Positions 42,832-51,175 of a stretch of 64,000 nucleotides of DNA are shown in pieces. Origin of the DNA: Xanthomarina maritima (lineage in GTDB: Bacteria > Bacteroidota > Bacteroidia > Flavobacteriales > Flavobacteriaceae); contig NZ_VSFC01000043.1 in NCBI RefSeq assembly GCF_008084905.1, positions 45,652 through 109,651 on the forward strand. Reading direction: 5' to 3'. Every line of letters begins with the position of its first letter. Positions within the stretch are counted from its first letter, which is position 1. The notes beneath the pieces are model-generated. The model searched no databases and had not been told where the DNA came from. It worked only from the letters and a program-made list of their open reading frames with translations. The position numbers and the translations under genes were made by a program.

Positions 42832-43608
42832 ATGCAACTTAATCTTACAAAACCCATCTGCTTTTTCGATTTGGAAACCACTGGAGTTAATATTTCAAAT
42901 GACAGAATTGTGGAAATTTCCATTTTAAAAGTCTATCCAGATGGCAAAGAAGAACGCTATACACGTCTGGTAAATCCTACCATTCCCATTCCTGCCGAAG
43001 TCACCAAAATTCATGGTATTTCAGATGCTAATGTAGCAGATAAACCAACCTTTAAAGAGTTGGCCAAAGAAATTAATAACCTGATTAAAGATTCAGATTT
43101 AGGTGGTTTTAATTCCAATAGATTTGATATTCCGTTGTTGGCTGAAGAAATGCTTCGTGCTGATATCGATTTCGATATGAAAAACAGACAATCTGTAGAT
43201 GTGCAAACTATTTTTCATAAAATGGAACAAAGAACTCTAGTTGCTGCTTACAAATTTTATTGCGATAAAAACCTGGATGATGCACATAGTGCAGAAGCAG
43301 ATACCTTGGCTACCTACGAAGTTTTAAAAGCTCAAGTTGCTAAATATGACACTTTAGAAAACGATACCAAGTTTTTAGCAGAATTTAGCTCACGTAAAAA
43401 GTTTGCCGATTTTGCTGGATTCCTTATCTATAATAAAGAAGGCGAAGAATGCTTTTCGTTCGGGAAACATAAAGGAAAACGTGTGGTAGATGTGTTAGAA
43501 AACGAACCTGGTTATTTTGGATGGTTGCTAAATGCCGATTTTCCATTATATACAAAAAAGGTATTGACATCTATTAAATTGAGGTCTTTTAATAACAAAT
43601 TAGATTAA
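42832..43608 (+). CDS. DnaQ-type 3'-5' exonuclease with C-terminal DUF3820-like domain
   Basis: The 258-residue protein has a DEDDh exonuclease domain (about 8-170): Asp13 and Glu15 in FDLETTG, GFNSNRFDIPLL, and HSAEADTLATYEV near 150-162. A C-terminal segment (about 195-250, FGKHKGKRVVDV then GYFGWLLNADFP) resembles the DUF3820 protein encoded at 59671-59901. It trims DNA or RNA 3' ends as a proofreading-like or repair nuclease. The helicase or polymerase partner is not nearby. The extra domain may give substrate recognition; this is inference. Confidence 0.9.
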   Translation: MQLNLTKPICFFDLETTGVNISNDRIVEISILKVYPDGKEERYTRLVNPTIPIPAEVTKIHGISDANVADKPTFKELAKEINNLIKDSDLGGFNSNRFDIPLLAEEMLRADIDFDMKNRQSVDVQTIFHKMEQRTLVAAYKFYCDKNLDDAHSAEADTLATYEVLKAQVAKYDTLENDTKFLAEFSSRKKFADFAGFLIYNKEGEECFSFGKHKGKRVVDVLENEPGYFGWLLNADFPLYTKKVLTSIKLRSFNNKLD

Positions 43609-43610
43609 TT

Positions 43611-43689
43611 TGTCATTCCTGCGAGGCAGGAATCCATAAAGCAAGAAATTAATAATAAAAAAGAGATTCCTGCCTTAGCAGGAATGACA
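43611..43689. repeat. REP-like inverted doublet, one arm in the FAH gene leader
   Basis: The left unit (stem 43615-43622 with 43626-43633, 3-nt loop) and the right unit (43666-43673 with 43678-43685, 4-nt loop) are in opposite orientation about 30 bp apart, flanked by GTCATTCC and GGAATGAC. The right unit has AAGAGATT before it and ends 9 nt before the FAH-family ATG. Confidence 0.85.
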
Positions 43690-43694
43690 GAAAA

Positions 43695-44306
43695 ATGAAA
43701 TTAATTTGCATCGGAAGAAATTATACAGAACACATTAAAGAGTTGGCAAACGAAAAACCAACAGATCCAGTCGTATTTTTAAAACCAGATACGGCTATTT
43801 TATTAAAAAAGCAGCCATTTTTTATTCCAGATTTCTCTAACGATGTGCATCATGAAGTAGAAATTTTGGTAAAAATAAATAAAGTAGGAAAGCATATAGC
43901 TGAAAAATTTGCTCATAAATATTATGATGAAATTGGTTTAGGAATTGATTTTACAGCTAGAGATCTACAAGCAAAACTTAAAGAAAAAGGCTTGCCTTGG
44001 GAAAAAGCTAAAGCTTTTGATGGAGCAGCAGTAATAGGAAACTGGATGCCTAAAACAAATATTGAAAATGTGAATAATCTAACTTTTTCTTTAGAAAAAA
44101 ATGGAGAAGTGGTACAAACAGGAAATACCAGTCACATGCTTTGGAGAATAGATGAATTGATAGAATATATCTCAAAATATTTTACTTTAAAGATTGGAGA
44201 TATTATCTTTACAGGAACTCCTGCTGGAGTTGGAAGAGTAAATGCAGATGATAAATTAGTGGGATTTATAGAAAACAAACAAATGTTTGCAATAACAGTA
44301 AAATAA
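43695..44306 (+). CDS. Fumarylacetoacetate hydrolase (FAH) family protein
   Basis: The 203-residue protein is a compact FAH-fold enzyme of the kind that hydrolyses or decarboxylates small 1,3-dicarbonyl or acylpyruvate substrates. CIGRNYTEHIKEL lies at the N-terminus, HHEVEILVKI near 54-63 carries metal-ligand glutamates, and GIDFTARDLQAKLKEKGLPW near 79-98 and IFTGTPAGVG near 176-185 complete the active site. The substrate is unknown. It is the first gene of a tight operon with an Hpt protein (0 bp gap) and CinA (1-bp overlap). A REP-like hairpin precedes its start. Confidence 0.88.
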   Translation: MKLICIGRNYTEHIKELANEKPTDPVVFLKPDTAILLKKQPFFIPDFSNDVHHEVEILVKINKVGKHIAEKFAHKYYDEIGLGIDFTARDLQAKLKEKGLPWEKAKAFDGAAVIGNWMPKTNIENVNNLTFSLEKNGEVVQTGNTSHMLWRIDELIEYISKYFTLKIGDIIFTGTPAGVGRVNADDKLVGFIENKQMFAITVK

Positions 44307-44648
44307 ATGGAACAACATTATAAATTATTTAGAGTTAGAGAATTAGCAGATAACGACGAAGAATTTGTTGCTACTCTAGCTGCTGCATTTTTAGAAGAAG
44401 TGCCTGAAGATGCAGAGCGTTTAGAAAAAGCAGTTGCAGAAAATGATTATTACAATGCCTATCAGGCTGCTCATAAAATGAAACCAACAATCGATTTGTT
44501 TGAACTTGGAGTACTTCAAGATCTAATTGAAGTTCAAGATTGGGGAAAATTCGAAAAAACAGGAGTAGATATTTCAGAGAAATTAGAAATAGTCTTAGCT
44601 GCTGTAAATAACGCTACTGAAGAAATAAAAGTAGACTTTAATCTGTAA
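44307..44648 (+). CDS. Stand-alone Hpt domain protein
   Basis: The 113-residue helical protein has the putative phospho-acceptor His56 in AYQAAHKMKPTIDLF, matching the Hpt AHK(L/M)K(G/P) motif. It starts right after the FAH stop codon and its TAA shares its last base with the cinA start. Transfer partners are not encoded nearby. It is related in layout to the protein at 12-377, so this genome has at least two orphan phosphotransfer modules in this window. Confidence 0.68.
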   Translation: MEQHYKLFRVRELADNDEEFVATLAAAFLEEVPEDAERLEKAVAENDYYNAYQAAHKMKPTIDLFELGVLQDLIEVQDWGKFEKTGVDISEKLEIVLAAVNNATEEIKVDFNL

Positions 44649-45895
44649 TGCAAGCAGAAATTATAACTATTGGTGATGAAATTCTTATTGGTCAGGTTGT
44701 AGATACCAATTCAACTTATATCAGTAAAGCTTTAAATAATATTGGAGTATCAGTATATCAAATTACTTCTATACAAGACGAAAAAAGCCATATCTTAAAA
44801 GCTTTAAAAGAAGCAGAAGAAAATGCTGACATCATTATCATTACTGGAGGTTTAGGGCCAACAAAAGACGACATTACCAAAAAAACTATCACAGAATATT
44901 TTAACGATACCTTAATTCAAAGCGATGCTGTTTTAAAAAACATTCAACATATTTGGGATACATATATTAAGCAACCATTAGCTCAAGTAAATATAGATCA
45001 AGCTTTGGTGCCTACTAAAGCACAAGTGCTAATGAATGTGAACGGGAGTGCTCCAGGCATGTGGATGGAACAAAACGGGAAAGTGTTTATTTCTCTTCCA
45101 GGTGTGCCTTTCGAGATGAAAGCCTTAATGGATAATTTAGTGATTCCAAAACTTCGAGATACTTATAAGTTTCCATATATAAAACACACCACAATTTTAA
45201 CCTATGGTTTAGGAGAAAGTACTTTGGCAGAAAGAATTGAAGAATGGGAAGACAACTTACCAAGTTTTATGAAACTGGCTTATTTACCTGGATTAGGTAG
45301 AGTACGTTTACGTTTGTCTGCTAAAAATATGGATAAGTCAAAAGTTGAAACTGAAATGAATAATCAGGTCGAGAAACTTTTACCATTAATCAAAGATATA
45401 TTTGTTGGTTTAGAAGCAGACGATTCTATTGAAGCTATTTTAGGGAATCAACTCACACATTTAGGAAAAACTGTAGCCACTGCCGAAAGTTGTACTGGAG
45501 GTAAAATAGCAGAATCATTTACCAAAATCCCAGGAGCATCAAAATATTTTAAAGGTTCTGTAGTAAGTTATGCTACCGAAGCAAAAATAGATGTTTTAAA
45601 AGTTTCAGAAGAACTCATTAATAAACATTCAGTAGTTAGTTTTCAAGTGGCAGAAGCTATGGCTAAAAATGTTTTAAAACTTTTTAAAACAGATTATGCC
45701 ATTGCAACTACAGGAAATGCAGGGCCAGAAAAAGGAGATTCAAATGCTGAGGTTGGAACTGTATTTATAGCTATTGCTACAAAAGACGTTGTTTTTTCTG
45801 AAGAATTTAACTTTGGAAATCATAGAACTAAAGTGATAAGAAAAGCTGTAAATAAGGCTTTTGAAATGCTTCAAAAAGAAATTTTAAAAAAGTAA
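44648..45895 (+). CDS. cinA: CinA / NMN amidohydrolase family protein
   Basis: The 415-residue protein has an N-terminal MoaB/MogA-like domain (about 3-170: EIITIGDEILIGQVVDTNST, ITGGLGPTKDD) and a C-terminal CinA deamidase domain (about 255-410: TAESCTGGKIAESF, ATTGNAGPEKG). Known members deamidate nicotinamide mononucleotide in NAD recycling or hydrolyse ADP-ribose; the competence-linked name is historical. It is the last gene of the FAH-Hpt-cinA operon and starts on the last base of the Hpt stop codon. Confidence 0.95.
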   Translation: MQAEIITIGDEILIGQVVDTNSTYISKALNNIGVSVYQITSIQDEKSHILKALKEAEENADIIIITGGLGPTKDDITKKTITEYFNDTLIQSDAVLKNIQHIWDTYIKQPLAQVNIDQALVPTKAQVLMNVNGSAPGMWMEQNGKVFISLPGVPFEMKALMDNLVIPKLRDTYKFPYIKHTTILTYGLGESTLAERIEEWEDNLPSFMKLAYLPGLGRVRLRLSAKNMDKSKVETEMNNQVEKLLPLIKDIFVGLEADDSIEAILGNQLTHLGKTVATAESCTGGKIAESFTKIPGASKYFKGSVVSYATEAKIDVLKVSEELINKHSVVSFQVAEAMAKNVLKLFKTDYAIATTGNAGPEKGDSNAEVGTVFIAIATKDVVFSEEFNFGNHRTKVIRKAVNKAFEMLQKEILKK

Positions 45896-45904
45896 CAATT
45901 TTAG

Positions 45905-45936
45905 TTTGTTGATATTGTAAAGTTTTACTAAATTTG
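45905..45936 (+). promoter_or_regulatory. Promoter of the rpmB-rpmG-bL38 operon
   Basis: TTTG (45905-45908) is followed 20 bp later by TAAATTTG (45929-45936), a full Bacteroidota promoter match. The rpmB ATG follows 71 nt later. Confidence 0.75.
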
Positions 45937-46007
45937 CAGCCTGTTTAAAAACATCCATAATAGATTTTTAATAAACAGATCAAATAACAACATTAAAGTT
46001 AGAAGAA

Positions 46008-46244
46008 ATGTCAAGAGTTTGTGAACTTACTGGTAAGAAAGCGATGGTTGGAAACAACGTATCTCACGCAATGAATAAAACAAAACGTAAATTTGATGCA
46101 AATCTTATTAAAAAACGTTTTTATCTTCCAGAAGAAGATAAGTGGGTAACTTTAAAAGTTTCTACTGCTGCATTAAAGACAATCAATAGAATTGGAATTG
46201 CTGCTGCAATTAAAGAAGCTAAATCTAAAGGGTTTTATAAATAA
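46008..46244 (+). CDS. rpmB: 50S ribosomal protein L28 (bL28)
   Basis: The 78-residue basic protein begins SRVCELTGKKAMVGNNVSHA and has TKRKFDANLIKKRFY, as in bacterial bL28. It is a large-subunit component. Only one Cys of the zinc-binding pattern remains, so it is a Cys-depleted type. It starts the operon rpmB-rpmG-bL38, with rpmG 24 bp downstream. Confidence 0.97.
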   Translation: MSRVCELTGKKAMVGNNVSHAMNKTKRKFDANLIKKRFYLPEEDKWVTLKVSTAALKTINRIGIAAAIKEAKSKGFYK

Positions 46245-46268
46245 TAGCGGCAATTAAAAGTTAAGAAA

Positions 46269-46451
46269 ATGGCAAAGAAAGGTAACAGAATACAAGTAAT
46301 ATTAGAATGCACAGAGCATAAAGAGTCTGGACAACCAGGAACTTCTAGATATATTACAACTAAGAATAAAAAGAATACTCCTGATAGAATGGAAATTAAA
46401 AAATTCAATCCTATCTTAAAGAGAATGACTGTTCATAAAGAGATTAAATAA
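46269..46451 (+). CDS. rpmG: 50S ribosomal protein L33 (bL33)
   Basis: The 60-residue protein has [19 protein letters not shown] and [28 protein letters not shown] sequence typical of bL33. It is a large-subunit protein near the exit site. Of the zinc ribbon only Cys15 is left, so this is the zinc-free form. It lies between rpmB and the DUF4295 gene. Confidence 0.97.
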   Translation: MAKKGNRIQVILECTEHKESGQPGTSRYITTKNKKNTPDRMEIKKFNPILKRMTVHKEIK

Positions 46452-46485
46452 TAACTTTTTATATAAAGTTTTAAAAACATAAGAC

Positions 46486-46638
46486 ATGGCAAAGAAATCA
46501 GTTGCATCGTTACAAACAGGATCTAAAAGATTAACAAAAGCTATTAAAATGGTGAAATCTCCTAAAACAGGAGCTTACATGTTTGTTGAATCAATTATGT
46601 CACCAGAACAAGTAAACGATTGGTTATCTAAACAATAA
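46486..46638 (+). CDS. DUF4295 protein (Bacteroidota ribosomal protein bL38)
   Basis: A 50-residue basic protein is encoded here, starting MAKKSVASLQTGSKRLTKA and ending NDWLSKQ. It matches the DUF4295 family found after rpmG throughout the Bacteroidota. From memory, it was identified as a lineage-specific large-subunit protein, bL38, in the Flavobacterium johnsoniae ribosome. It lies 34 bp after rpmG and before the operon's terminator. Confidence 0.88.
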   Translation: MAKKSVASLQTGSKRLTKAIKMVKSPKTGAYMFVESIMSPEQVNDWLSKQ

Positions 46639-46662
46639 TCGGTACTTGCATTACAATATTTT

Positions 46663-46700
46663 AAGCTGCTTTCTATTTTAGAAAGCAGCTTTTATTTTAT
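46663..46700 (+). terminator. Rho-independent terminator of the rpmB operon
   Basis: An 11-bp perfect stem (46663-46673 with 46681-46691) is followed by a T-rich tract, 24 bp after the bL38 stop. Confidence 0.9.
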
Positions 46701-46784
46701 ATTTACAGAAGTAAAAAGGACAAATGTTTAGCTACTATATATAAACTAGACAAGTGTTTAAGAAATATAATTGATTGACATAAA

Positions 46785-47738
46785 ATGAGTTTTTTTAAAA
46801 AAATATTTTCTTCAGAAAAAAAAGAAACATTAGACAAAGGGTTAGAAAAGTCTAAAACCAATTTCTTTAACAAGTTAAGCAAAGCTGTTGCTGGAAAATC
46901 TAAAGTAGATGATGAGGTTCTTGATAATCTAGAAGAAATTCTGGTAACTAGTGATGTTGGTGTAAATACAACCCTTAAAATTATTAAAAGAATTGAAGCT
47001 CGAGTAGAACAAGATAAATATTTAGGAACTGACGAGTTAAATAAAATTCTTCGTGAAGAAATTGCTGGTTTACTAAGTGAAACCAATTCTGGCGAAGAAA
47101 CAGAATACACTATTCCAAAAGATAAGAAACCTTATGTGTTAATGGTTGTTGGAGTAAATGGTGTTGGAAAAACAACCACTATAGGTAAATTAGCCTATCA
47201 ATTTAAAAAACAAGGACTAAATGTAGTACTTGGTGCTGCAGATACGTTTAGAGCTGCTGCTATAGATCAATTACAAGTCTGGGCAGACCGTGTAGATGTT
47301 CCTATGGTAAGACAAGATATGGGAAGCGATCCGGCTTCTGTTGCTTTCGATGCATTGCAATCTGGAGTCAATCAAAATGCTGATGTTATAATTATAGATA
47401 CTGCTGGTCGTTTACATAACAAAGTAAATTTAATGAACGAGCTTACTAAAGTAAAGCGTGTCATGCAGAAAGTTATAGGAGATGCACCTCACGATGTATT
47501 ATTAGTATTGGATGGTTCTACAGGACAAAATGCGTTTGAACAAGCCAAACAATTTACAGCAGCAACAGAAGTAACCTCACTTGCAGTAACCAAATTAGAT
47601 GGAACAGCAAAAGGTGGTGTAGTAATTGGTATTTCAGATCAGTTTCAAATTCCTGTTAAATATATTGGAGTAGGAGAAGGTATTGAAGATCTTCAAGTAT
47701 TTAATAAATACGAATTTGTAGATTCGTTTTTTAAATAG
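46785..47738 (+). CDS. ftsY: Signal recognition particle receptor FtsY
   Basis: The 317-residue GTPase has an N-domain (about 15-100) and a G-domain with P-loop GVNGVGKTT (123-131), DTAGR, and TKLDGTAKGG in the SRP-family arrangement. It docks ribosome-nascent-chain complexes at the membrane for SecYEG. The acidic A domain of E. coli FtsY is missing, as is normal for short FtsY proteins. It is separated from the rpmB operon by a terminator and followed by a bidirectional one. Confidence 0.97.
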   Translation: MSFFKKIFSSEKKETLDKGLEKSKTNFFNKLSKAVAGKSKVDDEVLDNLEEILVTSDVGVNTTLKIIKRIEARVEQDKYLGTDELNKILREEIAGLLSETNSGEETEYTIPKDKKPYVLMVVGVNGVGKTTTIGKLAYQFKKQGLNVVLGAADTFRAAAIDQLQVWADRVDVPMVRQDMGSDPASVAFDALQSGVNQNADVIIIDTAGRLHNKVNLMNELTKVKRVMQKVIGDAPHDVLLVLDGSTGQNAFEQAKQFTAATEVTSLAVTKLDGTAKGGVVIGISDQFQIPVKYIGVGEGIEDLQVFNKYEFVDSFFK

Positions 47739-47760
47739 AAAAAAATATAAAATAAGATAA

Positions 47761-47790
47761 AAAAAATGGGCTTTTAAGCCCATTTTTTTT
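47761..47790. terminator. Bidirectional Rho-independent terminator
   Basis: A long stem (47761-47773 with 47776-47788) is flanked by A6 and T8, between the convergent ftsY and FN3 lipoprotein genes. Confidence 0.9.
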
Positions 47791-47813
47791 ATAAATAGTA
47801 TTTATATATAAAA

Positions 47814-49082
47814 TTATTGTTTTTCATAAAAAGCTTGAAAGATTCTATCTCCAGAATCAAATTCTATCATATATTCCATGTATAAATCACCATTAGGTAA
47901 GACTTCGCCATTTTGAGTACCGAATACATTATTAGCATAGTAACCTTGACATAATTGCTGATTAGGAATAATTATCTCATTACAACTATTAGCAAAATTA
48001 AAACCTTGATCTGGAGCTACCGCACCAATAGCCCATAGTCCAGTTGTCTCTGTCTTATAATAATTAGGAGAAACTAAAATAATGGTTTCTAATCCATGAG
48101 AATAAGTAGCTCCGTCGTCTCTAGTAACAGTTACATCATACATGCCAGTTAAATCATTTGAGTCTGTTGTAACGACAAGGGCATCAGAATACTCACTATA
48201 ACCATCAGAACCACAATTTGCTCTTACATATATTTCATAAGTAGTGCCTTGATCTAGATTAGTATCTATTTCATAATAGCTGTTAGATGTGTTAATAGTA
48301 TTACCTGTACCTAAAGTAAAACCAGATTCCCCATATTCTATTTCAAAAGAAGTTTCACCATTTGTATACCAATCAAACGAAATACTACAGACTTCAACAC
48401 TATTCAGATTAAGCAAGGTTGGTTGTTGGCAAGCTGCCTCTGTTATAAAAGTTGAAGGACCTACAGTGTCTCCAAAATTAGTGTCGCTACATTGCGCTGT
48501 TATATAAAAATCATATTGAGTAGATGGTGTTAATCCAGTTAAATCATAGCCTTGATTAGAAGTTGTTATTATTGTTCCTTGACCTAGGGTAAAACCAATA
48601 ATGCCATATTCTATTTTCCATGATGTAGGAGTTACAGTTCCAATATAAGACCATTCAATATTTGCTGAAGTTTCTGTAATGTTATATGTATTTAAACTTT
48701 GCGCTTCTGGGCAATTAATTGCCGAGGTTGTAAAATTTTGAGGCCCAACCCAAGAACTATAACTGTTATTGGCACAATTAGCTCTTATATAATACTGATA
48801 TGATGTGTCAGAATTAAGATTAGTCAATATACTATTAGAATTAGAAGATGTTATAGTTTGACCTTGACCTTGAGTAAAACCAGTAGTTCCATATTCAATT
48901 TGAAATGTGTTAGAATCATTTGCTGATGTCCAATTTATTGTAGCAGAATCTTCTGTTATTGAATTTGTTGAAATATTAGTTGGAGAATTGCATGTAATTG
49001 TATCGTCTGAATCGTTTGAATCATCACTTGAACAACTAAAAACAAATAAGGTAACAGAAAAGAGTAAGATTATTTTTTTCAT
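47814..49082 (-). CDS. Fibronectin type III-repeat lipoprotein
   Basis: The 422-residue protein has a signal peptide with lipobox FVFSC (Cys17) and an acidic SDDSNDSDD run. Three FN3-like repeats follow (about 30-118, 120-214 and 216-308), each with the pattern W/Y...IEYG..GFTLGQG and L.....Y.....Y...C. A C-terminal domain of about 110 residues has no recognised family. It is probably anchored on the outer-membrane surface. The regular Cys per repeat suggests disulfides. The gene stands alone and ends at a strong terminator. Confidence 0.88.
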   Translation of the reverse strand: MKKIILLFSVTLFVFSCSSDDSNDSDDTITCNSPTNISTNSITEDSATINWTSANDSNTFQIEYGTTGFTQGQGQTITSSNSNSILTNLNSDTSYQYYIRANCANNSYSSWVGPQNFTTSAINCPEAQSLNTYNITETSANIEWSYIGTVTPTSWKIEYGIIGFTLGQGTIITTSNQGYDLTGLTPSTQYDFYITAQCSDTNFGDTVGPSTFITEAACQQPTLLNLNSVEVCSISFDWYTNGETSFEIEYGESGFTLGTGNTINTSNSYYEIDTNLDQGTTYEIYVRANCGSDGYSEYSDALVVTTDSNDLTGMYDVTVTRDDGATYSHGLETIILVSPNYYKTETTGLWAIGAVAPDQGFNFANSCNEIIIPNQQLCQGYYANNVFGTQNGEVLPNGDLYMEYMIEFDSGDRIFQAFYEKQ

Positions 49083-49187
49083 AGTGGATTTTATAAGAAT
49101 TATCGCTCGCGAATATAGAATTTATTTGGCTTTATAAAAACTTATGCTATAAAAAATAATTCCTGTTATTTACTCTAAAAAGAAGCT

Positions 49188-49195
49188 TATATTTG
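49188..49195 (+). promoter_or_regulatory. -7 element of rimO
   Basis: TATATTTG matches TAnnTTTG and lies 17 nt before the rimO ATG. A -33 TTG is not clear. Confidence 0.55.
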
Positions 49196-49212
49196 CAGTC
49201 CAAAATAATAAG

Positions 49213-50523
49213 ATGAGAACAAAGTCACTTAAGAAGAACAAAATCAATGTAGTAACTCTTGGTTGTAGTAAAAATGTATACGATAGCGAAGTGTTAATGG
49301 GGCAACTTAAAGCCAGTGGTAAAGAGGTTGTACATGAGGAAGAAGGTAATATTGTGGTCATCAATACTTGTGGCTTTATTAATAATGCTAAAGAAGAGAG
49401 TGTCAATACCATTCTCGAATTTATGCAGAAAAAGGAAGATGGCGAAGTTGATAAAGTGTTTGTTACTGGTTGTTTAAGTGAGCGTTACAAGCCAGATTTA
49501 CAAAAGGAAATTCCGAATGTGGACCAGTATTTTGGAACCACAGAATTACCCGGATTATTAAAAGCATTAGGAGCAGATTATAAACACGAATTAATTGGAG
49601 AACGTTTAACGACCACTCCAAAAAATTATGCTTATTTAAAAATTGCTGAAGGTTGCGACAGACCTTGTAGTTTTTGCGCCATACCAATTATGCGTGGTAA
49701 ACACAGATCAACACCAATTGAAGAGATAGTTATTGAAGCTGAAAAGTTGGCTGCTAACGGAGTAAAGGAATTAATTCTTATTGCCCAGGACCTAACCTAT
49801 TACGGACTCGATTTATACAAAAAAAGAAATCTTGCCGAATTGCTTGAAGCGCTTGTAAAAGTTGAAGGTATTGAATGGATTCGTTTGCATTATGCTTTTC
49901 CAACTGGATTTCCAATGAATGTCTTAGAGGTGATGAATCGTGAGCCTAAAATTTGTAATTATTTAGATATACCTTTGCAACATATTTCAGACCACATTTT
50001 AAAAAGTATGCGTCGTGGTACTACCAAAGAAAAAACCACGAAACTGCTTAAGGAATTTAGAAAGGAAGTTCCGAAAATGACAATTCGTACCACTTTAATT
50101 GTTGGCTATCCAGGAGAAACTGAAGCAGATTTCCAGGAATTAAAACAATGGGTTACAGATATGCGTTTTGAACGCTTAGGTTGTTTTACCTATTCTCATG
50201 AAGAAAATACGCATGCTTATAATCTGGAAGACGATGTGCCTGAAGATGTTAAGCAAGATCGTGCCAATCAGATAATGGAAGTCCAGTCGCAAATTTCATG
50301 GGAACTAAACCAAGCTAAAATTGGACAAACTTTCAAGGTGGTTATCGATAGAAAAGAAGGCGAATATTTTATAGGACGTACCGAATTCGATTCTCCAGAT
50401 GTCGATAACGAAGTGCTTATTGATGCTTCAAAAACCTATTTAAAAACCGGAGAATTTACAACCGTAAAAATTACAGAAGCAGCTGACTTTGATCTTTATG
50501 GCGAAGTTGCAGTTATAGATTAA
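49213..50523 (+). CDS. rimO: Ribosomal protein S12 methylthiotransferase RimO
   Basis: The 436-residue radical-SAM enzyme has an N-terminal UPF0004 domain with cluster cysteines Cys18, Cys53 and Cys87. A radical-SAM core with CDRPCSFC (Cys148, Cys152, Cys155) and a C-terminal TRAM RNA/protein-binding domain (about 372-436) follow. It adds a methylthio group to an Asp of protein S12. The sequence CAIPIMRGKHRS after the cluster is RimO-type. It is a single gene with a -7 box 17 nt upstream. Confidence 0.96.
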   Translation: MRTKSLKKNKINVVTLGCSKNVYDSEVLMGQLKASGKEVVHEEEGNIVVINTCGFINNAKEESVNTILEFMQKKEDGEVDKVFVTGCLSERYKPDLQKEIPNVDQYFGTTELPGLLKALGADYKHELIGERLTTTPKNYAYLKIAEGCDRPCSFCAIPIMRGKHRSTPIEEIVIEAEKLAANGVKELILIAQDLTYYGLDLYKKRNLAELLEALVKVEGIEWIRLHYAFPTGFPMNVLEVMNREPKICNYLDIPLQHISDHILKSMRRGTTKEKTTKLLKEFRKEVPKMTIRTTLIVGYPGETEADFQELKQWVTDMRFERLGCFTYSHEENTHAYNLEDDVPEDVKQDRANQIMEVQSQISWELNQAKIGQTFKVVIDRKEGEYFIGRTEFDSPDVDNEVLIDASKTYLKTGEFTTVKITEAADFDLYGEVAVID

Positions 50524-50606
50524 GCTGTATAAGTCTTTCCTTGCTTTCCGTTTTATTTGGAGAGGGAAAATCTATAATATTTGACTAATTTAAAAATATT
50601 TGATTT

Positions 50607-50831
50607 CTAATAAGTCAAGAAATTTGCCCATTTTAATAGAAACAATATGATAGTTGTAAATCCGAGGCTGTATAATATAGCAGCTTGCCAATATGATAAT
50701 CTAGTTGACCAATGTTTCCACATTTTTGTACCAGATTCTTTTTTAGCATAACCACTAGTTAATGCCCAAAAAAGAAAAATGAAAACCAAGAAAATAAGTA
50801 TGGCTATTAGGAAAATCCATTTTTTTTCCAT
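50607..50831 (-). CDS. Small two-helix membrane protein
   Basis: The 74-residue protein has transmembrane helices at about 4-24 and 48-68 with a basic loop (KKESGTKMWKHWS) between them. I know no family for it. It stands alone 83 bp after rimO on the opposite strand and 140 bp below the HTH gene. Being short and hydrophobic it could be a spurious frame, but the loop and two well-formed helices support a real gene. Confidence 0.6.
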   Translation of the reverse strand: MEKKWIFLIAILIFLVFIFLFWALTSGYAKKESGTKMWKHWSTRLSYWQAAILYSLGFTTIILFLLKWANFLTY

Positions 50832-50971
50832 TTTTTAAACTTTTAGTTTATTTAATTTTTCTTTACTCATTTTAATATAATTATTTCAAACTTTGCGTAG
50901 ATTAAATTTAATAATTTATCTATTCTTAACGAAGTTAACTTTTTAATCCTACATATTCAAACAAACTAGTT

Positions 50972-51172
50972 TTAATCATTCACCAACAAATCTCCAGGTT
51001 GACAATCTAATGCTTCGCAAATAGCTTCCAAAGTGCTAAATCTTATGGCTTTGGCTTTTCCGGTTTTTAAAATGGATAAATTGGCTAAGGTCAGTCCTAC
51101 TTTTTCTGAGAGTTCATTCAACGACATTTTTCGCTTGGCCATCATCACGTCTAAATTTACAGTTATTGCCAT
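50972..51172 (-). CDS. Small XRE-type transcriptional regulator
   Basis: The 66-residue protein is nearly all helix-turn-helix: MSLNELSEKVGLTLANLSILKTG (two HTH helices) and FSTLEAICEALDCQPGDLL, the YozG/Cro-like pattern. It represses or activates unknown targets. It follows the DUF2975 gene by 3 bp in the same direction, and the two probably regulate and are regulated as one unit. Confidence 0.92.
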   Translation of the reverse strand: MAITVNLDVMMAKRKMSLNELSEKVGLTLANLSILKTGKAKAIRFSTLEAICEALDCQPGDLLVND

Positions 51173-51175
51173 AGC

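Noticed and set aside
46703..47110. Long minus-strand frame opposite ftsY
   Set aside because: It is antisense to the well-supported ftsY gene, has low-complexity Ser/Leu composition and no recognisable motif.
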